Below, in pieces: positions 36,188-42,031 of a stretch of DNA of 64,000 bases; the stretch's first letter is position 1, and each line of letters begins with the position of its first letter. The notes beneath the pieces are model-generated. The model worked only from the letters and a program-made list of their open reading frames with translations. It had not been told where the DNA came from and made no database searches. The stretch spans positions 1-64,000 of the forward strand of contig NZ_VLKP01000005.1 of NCBI RefSeq assembly GCF_007830115.1, given 5' to 3'. Position numbers and translations under genes: made by a program. The DNA comes from Aerolutibacter ruishenii. Its GTDB lineage: Bacteria; Pseudomonadota; Gammaproteobacteria; Xanthomonadales; Xanthomonadaceae.

Positions 36188-36924
36188 ACCCAGCGCAGTT
36201 CCGCCTCGAAGGGGTCAGCAAGGTCTTCGGTGACCAAGCCGCGCTCTCCGAGGTCTCGCTGGATTTCAAGTTTGGGCAGCACACCGCCATCATCGGCCCG
36301 TCCGGCTGCGGCAAAACCACGCTGCTGCGCTTGCTTGCAGGCCTGGATGCGCCGACGGCGGGCAAGGTGCTCCTCGATGGCCGGACCCTGTCCGCCTCCG
36401 GTCGCGTCCTGGTGCCACCGCATTCCCGCCACATCGGCCTGGTATTCCAGGATCTGGCGCTGTGGCCCAATCTGAGCGCTCTGGACAACGTGCTGCTCGG
36501 GCTGCCGGGCTTGAGGCATGCGCGATCACGCGTTCGAGCCCAGGCGCTCGATGCACTGGAACGCTGCGGAATCCCTGATCTGGCACACGCCCGGCCAGGC
36601 CGCCTATCCGGCGGCCAACAGCAGCGGGTCGCGATCGCCCGTGCCATTGCGGTGCGACCGAAATTCCTGCTGCTCGACGAGCCGTTCGCCGGACTGGATC
36701 TGGTGACGAAAGACGCGCTGTTCGATCAGATCGCCGCGCTGTGCCGAGCCCTCGGCTCCACGGTCATTCTGGTGACGCACGATCCGGCGGAAGTCGCCCA
36801 GCTCTGCGAACGTGTCGTCGTGCTGGAACGCGGCCAGGTCGTCGAGTCCGGTCGACTCGGGGAGTTGCTGCAGGCTCCTCAGTCCTCGCTCCTACGCCGA
36901 TTCAAGGCACACCAACAGATGTGA
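36184..36924 (+). CDS. ABC transporter ATP-binding protein
   Basis: 246 residues. Walker A GPSGCGKTTLLRLL, Q-loop VFQDLALWPNL, signature LSGGQQQRVAIARA, Walker B FLLLDEPFAGLD and switch His in LVTHDPAEV are all intact. It is of the short form without the C-terminal regulatory domain found in FbpC. It overlaps the permease gene by four bases and is the last cargo gene. Non-coding DNA of about 210 bases with dyads separates it from the TnpT-like gene. Confidence 0.92.
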   Translation: MNPAQFRLEGVSKVFGDQAALSEVSLDFKFGQHTAIIGPSGCGKTTLLRLLAGLDAPTAGKVLLDGRTLSASGRVLVPPHSRHIGLVFQDLALWPNLSALDNVLLGLPGLRHARSRVRAQALDALERCGIPDLAHARPGRLSGGQQQRVAIARAIAVRPKFLLLDEPFAGLDLVTKDALFDQIAALCRALGSTVILVTHDPAEVAQLCERVVVLERGQVVESGRLGELLQAPQSSLLRRFKAHQQM

Positions 36925-37137
36925 CGCTTCGCAGTACAACGCGATCTGGCTCAGTCTCCATCAACGGCTCTGCTGTACTGGATTTTCTGCAGCCGAGCCC
37001 GGCAAGTGACGCTCAGGCGGGATAATTCAACATTATCCCGTGTGTTCTTTAGACCAAAATATGGATTTATCCATGGCTTGATTGTTATGTAATTACGTGG
37101 TACGTAATACATTACGAAATCGTCCGAGGAGGCAGCC
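36925..37137. promoter_or_regulatory. Recombination-site and operator region before the TnpT-like gene
   Basis: This AT-rich stretch holds three dyads: CGGGATAAT-N5-ATTATCCCG (37018-37040), ATGGAT-TT-ATCCAT (37061-37074) and ATTACGT-GGT-ACGTAAT (37092-37108). The first resembles a tyrosine-recombinase core with nine-base arms around a short crossover region, and may be the resolution site. The others, close to the TnpT start, may be operators for that KfrA-like protein. ATGTAATTAC (37088-37097) is also found, inverted, upstream of the recombinase gene (26969-26978 complement). Confidence 0.55.
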
Positions 37138-38187
37138 ATGGCCCGTGGCGGGTTGTACAAGAGTGATGTGCAGAAGGCCCGCGACGCCCTGCGGGCGCAG
37201 GGCAAGCACCCGTCGGTGGATGCAGTGCGGGTGGCGCTGGGCAACACCGGCTCCAAGACCACCATCCACCGCTACCTGAAGGAACTGGAGGAGGAAGAAG
37301 GGCAAGGATTGGGCGCCAAGGTCGCGGTCAGCGAAGCCCTGCAGGACTTGGTCGGCCGGCTCGCGGCCCGACTGCACGAGGAGGCCGAGGCGATCGTTGC
37401 CGAAGCAAAGCAGCGCTTTGCCGCGCAGTTGCAGGAGCGCAGCGATGCGCTGGAACAAGCTCGACAGGAAGCGCTCGCCTTGAGCAACCAGTTGCAGCGA
37501 ACCGAGGCCGCGTTGCATGAGGAACGGACCGCCCACGCTTCGGCGCAGCAGTCCCTGGCGGAGCGGGTGACGGAAATCGCCCAGCTCAGCGAGCGCATCG
37601 CCGGCCTGGCCGCCCGTGTGGCCGAGCATGAAGCCCATGCGAAATCGCTGGAAGAGAAGCATGCCCACGCCCGGGAAGCGCTGGAGCATTACCGGACCTC
37701 GGTGAAAGAGCAGCGCGAGCAGGAACAGCGCCGCCACGAGCACCAGGTACAGGAGCTGCAGGTGGCGCTACGCCAGGCCAATGAGGCCCTGACGGCCAAG
37801 AACCACGAACTGCTGCAGCTCAATCGCGACAACAGCCAGTGGCTAGAGCGCCACGGGCGCCTAGAGCGGGAACTCGCCGAAGCCCGTCGCGGCATCGAGG
37901 CCCAGCAAAAGGAGCTGGATGCCTTGCGGCTGACGGCCGCCGAGCATCAAGCGTTGCAGGGGCGGTGGGCTGAAGACGCACAAGCGCTGGAGAAAGCGCG
38001 GACCGAACTGACCAGCGCTTGCGCCGAAGCGATCAAGGAACGGGAACGTCGCGAGCAGGCCGAAGCCGATGCCTTGCGCGCCGGCGTGCGCCTGGAAACA
38101 TTGGAGCAGCTATTGGCGCAGCTGAAACCCGATCAGGCTGCGGTGGTCGATATGGCATCAGGTGGAAAGGGCCGTGGCCGTAGATAG
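37138..38187 (+). CDS. tnpT: KfrA-like DNA-binding coiled-coil protein, TnpT-type
   Basis: 349 residues. Residues 1-60 form a KfrA-type DNA-binding domain (GLYKSDVQKARDALRAQGKH, then VRVALGNTGSKTTIHRYLKE). Residues 70-335 are almost unbroken coiled coil, rich in Glu, Gln, Ala and Leu, and the tail is basic (GGKGRGRR). TnpT of Tn4651 has this make-up and assists TnpS in cointegrate resolution. AGGAGGCAGCC gives a strong ribosome site. It reads outwards to the right end, separated from tnpS by about 10 kb of cargo, an uncommon spacing. The symbol is by analogy. Confidence 0.82.
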   Translation: MARGGLYKSDVQKARDALRAQGKHPSVDAVRVALGNTGSKTTIHRYLKELEEEEGQGLGAKVAVSEALQDLVGRLAARLHEEAEAIVAEAKQRFAAQLQERSDALEQARQEALALSNQLQRTEAALHEERTAHASAQQSLAERVTEIAQLSERIAGLAARVAEHEAHAKSLEEKHAHAREALEHYRTSVKEQREQEQRRHEHQVQELQVALRQANEALTAKNHELLQLNRDNSQWLERHGRLERELAEARRGIEAQQKELDALRLTAAEHQALQGRWAEDAQALEKARTELTSACAEAIKERERREQAEADALRAGVRLETLEQLLAQLKPDQAAVVDMASGGKGRGRR

Positions 38188-38223
38188 GTCAAATCGAAGC
38201 ACCGTTTTTATCCGCCAACCCTA

Positions 38224-38243
38224 TGATTTACAAAAATAAATCA
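38224..38243 (+). terminator. AT hairpin after the TnpT-like gene
   Basis: TGATTTA, six-base loop, TAAATCA. Perfect seven-base stem, 36 bases after the tnpT stop and just inside the right inverted repeat. Weak, but in a suitable place to end transcription before the transposon edge. Confidence 0.35.
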
Positions 38244-38246
38244 GAT

Positions 38247-38284
38247 TCTGTGAGTCATTTTTACACGTATGTCGGCTGAACCCC
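38247..38284 (-). repeat. Right terminal inverted repeat of the transposon
   Basis: On the minus strand it reads GGGGTTCAGCCGACATACGT, then GTAAAAATGACTCACAGA. The first 28 bases are identical to the left end. Confidence 0.93.
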
Positions 38285-38289
38285 AAAGT
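38285..38289. repeat. Target-site duplication, right copy (AAAGT)
   Basis: Identical to 22891-22895, directly outside the right inverted repeat. Confidence 0.92.
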
Positions 38290-38305
38290 GGTTTGGCTGG
38301 AGACA

Positions 38306-38337
38306 GTGATACCCCTTGACCATGGTCCAGAGTCAAT
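38306..38337 (-). promoter_or_regulatory. MerR-type promoter now facing into the transposon
   Basis: On the minus strand: ATTGAC-N11-GTCAAG dyad, TTGACT as -35 (38331-38336), 19-base spacer, TATCAC as -10 (38306-38311). The 19-base spacer and central dyad are diagnostic of MerR-family control. It matches the dyad at 7999-8021 in 21 of 23 positions, so the regulator at 8062 is the likely partner. It originally drove the EF-hand gene at 22552-22866. Confidence 0.78.
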
Positions 38338-38376
38338 GGCTCACCGCCCAGTAACGGGAGTCGGGTCAGATTCGAT

Positions 38377-38505
38377 TCACTTCCTGGGCCGCGATGAGCA
38401 GTGAATGTGAACGATGCGCCAGCCCGGGGCGCCTTTCTTCAGGACCATGGTTTCGGTGCTCAGCAACGCCATCATCTTGCCATCACGCGTTGCGTGGCAC
38501 TGCAC
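38377..38505 (-). pseudogene. C-terminal fragment of an NTF2/SnoaL-like protein gene
   Basis: A 42-codon frame without a start reads VQCHATRDGKMMALLSTETM, then VLKKGAPGWRIVHIHCSSRP, R-K, stop. Thr-Glu-Thr ... Val-Leu-Lys-Lys ... Gly-Trp-Arg-Ile-Val-His-Ile-His is the last pair of strands of NTF2-like (SnoaL/DUF4440) proteins. An in-frame stop sits directly upstream, so the rest of the gene is gone. It lies between the cytochrome c gene and the MerR-type promoter, and no transposon end is visible at its broken side. Confidence 0.6.
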
Positions 38506-38542
38506 TCAGGCATGCGGAGTTCATCTTCAGGATCCTCCGGGT

Positions 38543-39346
38543 TCAGAACGGGGGGTGGTGGTCGTGTGGTTCGTCGTGCGATTCGGGCGCGGTTGGCGTG
38601 GGTGATGCGGAAGGTGTTGACCTCGGGTCTGGTGGCACCTCGGGGGCATCCTGGTGTGGTGGAGTGCCCGGCGGATGGCTATGCGACATGGGCGTGGGCG
38701 CATCGGCATGGTGGTCGGCATCGCCTTGGTCATGGTGTTCCCGGGGCATCTCCTCATGGTGTTCGTGTGGCGCGGTCTCGCTGTCTCCGTGCTCATGCGG
38801 CCTGGCCTCACCGCCTCCGTGCGAGTGCCCACCACTGCTGTCGACCAGGGTCTGGTAACTGGCGGCATCCAGCTTGGGCAGTTCCTGGATGAAGGCCGCC
38901 ATGTTCCAGATGTACTCATCGTCCATGCTCTTGCCCCACGCGGGCATGCCCGATGCCTTGATGCCGTGCTTGATGGCCCAGAAGGCGCGGCCCTCGTCCA
39001 CGGCCTGCTTTGTCAGGTCCGGTGGCGATGGATAGAGCCCCTTGCTCATCTCGGTTGCATCTACCCCGGGCGAAAGATGGCAGCCCGCGCACATTGCGGC
39101 GTAGTTGCCCGCGCCTTGGCGGACACGATCGGGGTTGGCCAGGTCCGACGGCACTTGCAGTTTGCCGGCCCGGACGTCGATGGAGCGCTGCCGGAAAGTT
39201 TCCAGCAGCGCATGCGTAGCCGGCCAGTGCGGCTCGTCGGCGCCAATGTCGTAGACGCCGGACCAGACGAAGCCGACAGCGGCCAGAACCACAACACCCG
39301 TGCCTGCACCGAGGACGGCCAGGGTTTTCCGGGTTGCGAACGACAT
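38543..39346 (-). CDS. Membrane-anchored c-type cytochrome with His-rich tail
   Basis: 267 residues. An N-terminal anchor (TLAVLGAGTGVVVLAAVGFVW) leads to a single-heme domain with CAGCH (in GNYAAMCAGCHLSPGV) and an axial Met in KASGMPAWGK. From about residue 165 on, the protein turns into an unusual tail rich in His, Pro, Glu and Asp (GGHSHGGGEARPHEHGD and similar to the end), probably metal-binding. It lies downstream of the PepSY/reductase genes on the same strand and may carry electrons for periplasmic metal reduction or oxidation. The plus strand open frames here are shadows. Confidence 0.88.
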   Translation of the reverse strand: MSFATRKTLAVLGAGTGVVVLAAVGFVWSGVYDIGADEPHWPATHALLETFRQRSIDVRAGKLQVPSDLANPDRVRQGAGNYAAMCAGCHLSPGVDATEMSKGLYPSPPDLTKQAVDEGRAFWAIKHGIKASGMPAWGKSMDDEYIWNMAAFIQELPKLDAASYQTLVDSSGGHSHGGGEARPHEHGDSETAPHEHHEEMPREHHDQGDADHHADAPTPMSHSHPPGTPPHQDAPEVPPDPRSTPSASPTPTAPESHDEPHDHHPPF

Positions 39347-39430
39347 TGATTACTCCTGGTTTGAAGGTGTGTGGTGGCTATCCGCCCCACGAACAGACGA
39401 GGACGTGATTCCTGATGCCTGAGAGGCCAT

Positions 39431-41266
39431 TCAGATCTTGAAATCGTCGAACGCGATGCGATCTTCGGGGATGCCGAGTTTTGCCAGCATCTGGCGGGTC
39501 GCCGCCAGCATCGCCGGTGGTCCACACAGGTAGAACTCACAGGCCTGCAGGTCCGGGTGGTCCTTCAGCAGGACCTCGTGCGTGGCTTCGTGCACCAGCC
39601 CTTTGACCAGTCCCGCCGCATGCTCCGCCTCCTCGGACAGCACCAGGTGCCAGCTGAAGTTGGTGTGGCGACGGGCAAGCGCGGCCATTTCGTCCAGGTA
39701 CGGCGCATCCCGCAGATTGCGGGCACCGTACCAGAAGTGGATGCGCTCCGACGCTCCCTGCTCCAGCAGCTGATGGATCATCGCACGCAGCGGCGCCATC
39801 CCTGCCCCACCGCCGATGAATACCTTCTCAGCGTGTCCGGGCTTGAGATGGAAGTCGCCGAAGGGGCCGCTGAAACGAATCGCGTCGCCCGCCTTCAGCG
39901 AGTACAGGTACGACGAACCCTTGCCAGGCGGATGGCGTTTGCGATCCTGGCGACCGGGACTGAACCTCGCCAGCAGGGTAATGGCGCCGTTGGCCGATTC
40001 GACCGGCATCGCCAGCGAGTAGCTGCGACGAACGGGTTCTCGCGAGGCGAAACTGTCCGGCAGATCGAGCGCCTGCCAGTCATCGCGATGATGTTCCGGA
40101 TGGTGCAGGTCGTCGCGACCGAACCGGTATCCGGGAACGTGGACCTGCACGTAGGCGCCTGGTGGAATCGCCAGTCCCATGGCCTTGCGTGGCCGGATCA
40201 CGATCTCCCGCAGGAACGGCGTGATGGCCGTGACGCGCTCCACGGTGCCGACGTGCTCGGTCCACAGTGCCGCACCGCCGGGCACCTCCACCGCCAGGTT
40301 CGCGTCCACGGGAAGGTTGCAGGCCAGTCGATAGCCCTGTTTCAGCTTGCTCTCGCCGAGGTGCGCACGGTCAGCGCTGGTGGGCGCGGGTGCCGATCCG
40401 CGGAATCTCACCTCGCACAGTCCGCAACTTTGCCCGCCGCCACAATTGGACGGCAACTGCAGGCCGTTACGGGCCAGAGCCACGTAAACGTTGTCGCCCG
40501 CATGCGCCTCCACCGAGCGCAACAGGCTGCCGTCAGGCGCGTAAACGCTCAGCCCGCGCCGCGGTCGCCACCATGAAGGGATGAACTCGCCGAGGCGGAA
40601 GCTGGCGAACAACAGCCAGATCCCGGTCAATGCCATCCACACGCCGCCCACGGCCATGGTCACGACCAGCGGGTTGTTGAAATTCTGCCGGCCGCTGTAG
40701 TCCATGATGTGCAACATCCACACCACGTCGAACAGGCGCCACGCATCGTTGCGCCTCTCCAGCACGCGACCATCACGGGCCGATACGTACAGGGTGGTGG
40801 CGTCCTCGTCGGAGAACGGAATGCGCCAGATCGCCCCGGCGTGTTCGCGGGCCTCAAGGTCGGCGGCCGGCTGCAGCACCGGCGTGCCGAGTTGCCCGGG
40901 CCCCGTGTAGTCCTTGCGGGCCACCGAGAGGGCCACGTTTCGGTCAACCGTCACCGGTGTTCCGGACAGCGCATCGACCAGCCAGACGTCAGCCTTGTCG
41001 GTCAGCCGGTACACCGGGCGGCCGTCGAGGTGGAACGACTCCATGGACTGGACCCCGCGTCCGGCCCCGGCGATCACCCGCGACGGTTCCACTGCGGTGA
41101 CAGGCCAGACGGGCGTTGCCTCGGCGGTGTGCGCGCGATGGATGTGGCCCTGCACGGTGTCGTGGTCCAGCAGGCTCATGACCATGCCGCTGCCCAGCCA
41201 CAGCACGAACTGCACTGCGATGACCAGTCCCACCCATTTATGCAACCTGCGCAGCCAGGGAGTCAT
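39431..41266 (-). CDS. PepSY membrane protein fused to 2Fe-2S/FAD/NAD reductase
   Basis: 611 residues from ATG 41266. The N-terminal half is a PepSY-type membrane domain (WLRRLHKWVGLVIAVQFVLW to about 300). The C-terminal half resembles NqrF-type reductases: a ferredoxin domain with CGGGQSCGLCEVRF, a FAD site RRSYSLA, an NAD site VFIGGGAGMAPLRAM and the end motif FYLCGPPAMLAATRQML. It should pass electrons from NADH through FAD and Fe-S to the membrane domain and so reduce a periplasmic metal such as Fe(III) or Cu(II). It overlaps the PepSY gene upstream by three bases (ATG 41264-41266 over its TGA stop), so both are made together. Confidence 0.9.
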   Translation of the reverse strand: MTPWLRRLHKWVGLVIAVQFVLWLGSGMVMSLLDHDTVQGHIHRAHTAEATPVWPVTAVEPSRVIAGAGRGVQSMESFHLDGRPVYRLTDKADVWLVDALSGTPVTVDRNVALSVARKDYTGPGQLGTPVLQPAADLEAREHAGAIWRIPFSDEDATTLYVSARDGRVLERRNDAWRLFDVVWMLHIMDYSGRQNFNNPLVVTMAVGGVWMALTGIWLLFASFRLGEFIPSWWRPRRGLSVYAPDGSLLRSVEAHAGDNVYVALARNGLQLPSNCGGGQSCGLCEVRFRGSAPAPTSADRAHLGESKLKQGYRLACNLPVDANLAVEVPGGAALWTEHVGTVERVTAITPFLREIVIRPRKAMGLAIPPGAYVQVHVPGYRFGRDDLHHPEHHRDDWQALDLPDSFASREPVRRSYSLAMPVESANGAITLLARFSPGRQDRKRHPPGKGSSYLYSLKAGDAIRFSGPFGDFHLKPGHAEKVFIGGGAGMAPLRAMIHQLLEQGASERIHFWYGARNLRDAPYLDEMAALARRHTNFSWHLVLSEEAEHAAGLVKGLVHEATHEVLLKDHPDLQACEFYLCGPPAMLAATRQMLAKLGIPEDRIAFDDFKI

Positions 41267-41958
41267 GCCTTGCCTCCGCGCCTGAAGCTGTAGAACAGCA
41301 GCCATGCACCGCTCAGTGCGAACACGAAGCCAACGGCGGCCGCGAAGCGCAGCAGCGTGTTGTTCACGTCCTCGCGCGCCTCGTAATCCATGATGTGGAA
41401 CATCCAGAGAAAGTCGAACCAGCGCCACAGGTCATGCCGTTTGGCGAGCAGTTCGCCGGTCGTGGGTGACACATACAGCGTGGTGCCACCACGGTCGTCG
41501 AACTTGGCCTGCCACATCGGCACGGGACGGCTGGCCACTTCCTGCGGCGCCTTCGCGAGCAAGGAGATCGAGACCAGGCGCGCCTCGCCCTGGTACAGCG
41601 ATTCGGCAATGCGACGCGCATCCTGCTCGTCCAGGGGGGACAGCGGTTCGCCGGTCTTCGCATCGACCAGCATGACCTGCCCCGCCGCCTTGACCTCGTA
41701 TACCGGTCGTTCGAGCAGATGCTTCAGGCGGAAGCCGGTCAGCCCCGGGTGGCCGGCGGACAACTGCGCCGGTGTGAGATAGCTGGCGGACGCGGGCAGT
41801 GGCCTGGTCGCGCCATGGGCAAGATGGTCGCCGTGGATGACATCGATCGATATCACGGTCATGTACAGGCCGCTGATCATCCACAGCAACGCCTGGACGC
41901 CAATGACCAGGCCGATCCATTTGTGGGCCTTGCGGGCCCAGAACGCGGGTTTCATCAA
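41263..41958 (-). CDS. PepSY domain membrane protein
   Basis: 231 residues. It starts FWARKAHKWIGLVIGVQALLW, the same motif as the first helix of the fused reductase at 39431 (LRRLHKWVGLVIAVQFVLW), so the two are paralogous halves. Membrane segments lie at both ends with a periplasmic PepSY part between (YEVKAAGQVMLVDAKTGEPL and GGTTLYVSPTTGELLAKRHD). It ends in a helix with FALSGAWLLFYSF and a basic tail. PepSY pairs of this kind accompany TonB receptors and metal reductases. It follows the receptor gene across a strong hairpin. Confidence 0.85.
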   Translation of the reverse strand: MMKPAFWARKAHKWIGLVIGVQALLWMISGLYMTVISIDVIHGDHLAHGATRPLPASASYLTPAQLSAGHPGLTGFRLKHLLERPVYEVKAAGQVMLVDAKTGEPLSPLDEQDARRIAESLYQGEARLVSISLLAKAPQEVASRPVPMWQAKFDDRGGTTLYVSPTTGELLAKRHDLWRWFDFLWMFHIMDYEAREDVNNTLLRFAAAVGFVFALSGAWLLFYSFRRGGKA

Positions 41959-41987
41959 GGTACTACCTGAAAGAAATGGCAGGCGAC

Positions 41988-42020
41988 CACGTCTCCCGGG
42001 CTATGTGCCCGGGAGACGTG
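41988..42020 (-). terminator. Strong 14-bp hairpin between TonB receptor and PepSY genes
   Basis: CACGTCTCCCGGGC, five-base loop, GCCCGGGAGACGTG. Perfect stem. On the minus strand it follows the receptor stop by 11 bases and is followed by a pyrimidine-rich stretch but no clean T run. It probably lowers transcription or protects the receptor mRNA 3' end. Confidence 0.6.
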
Positions 42021-42031
42021 GCATGCAGCGA

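Larger units (their letters stand above)
22896..38284. mobile_element. Complete Tn3-family chromate-resistance transposon
   Basis: A 15,389-bp element bounded by 38-bp inverted repeats (about 34 of 38 identical) and a perfect 5-bp duplication AAAGT. The left end holds tnpA and a tyrosine recombinase gene on the minus strand, and the right end a KfrA/TnpT-like gene. A Tn3 transposase with TnpS and TnpT partners is the Tn4651-type arrangement. Eleven cargo genes on the plus strand (27002-36924) lie between the recombinase and TnpT genes, which are normally divergent neighbours. The cargo is chromate resistance plus a lipoprotein, outer-membrane and ABC set. Intact duplications suggest a fairly recent insertion. 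Confidence 0.93.

Noticed and set aside
22936-38213. CCGTTTTTATCC present near both transposon ends (22936-22947 and 38202-38213)
   Set aside because: Twelve bases in direct rather than inverted orientation; could be a subterminal protein site but chance is not excluded.
38394-39349. Plus-strand frames over the cytochrome c gene
   Set aside because: The minus strand has a heme motif, signal anchor and good context; the plus frames are shadows.
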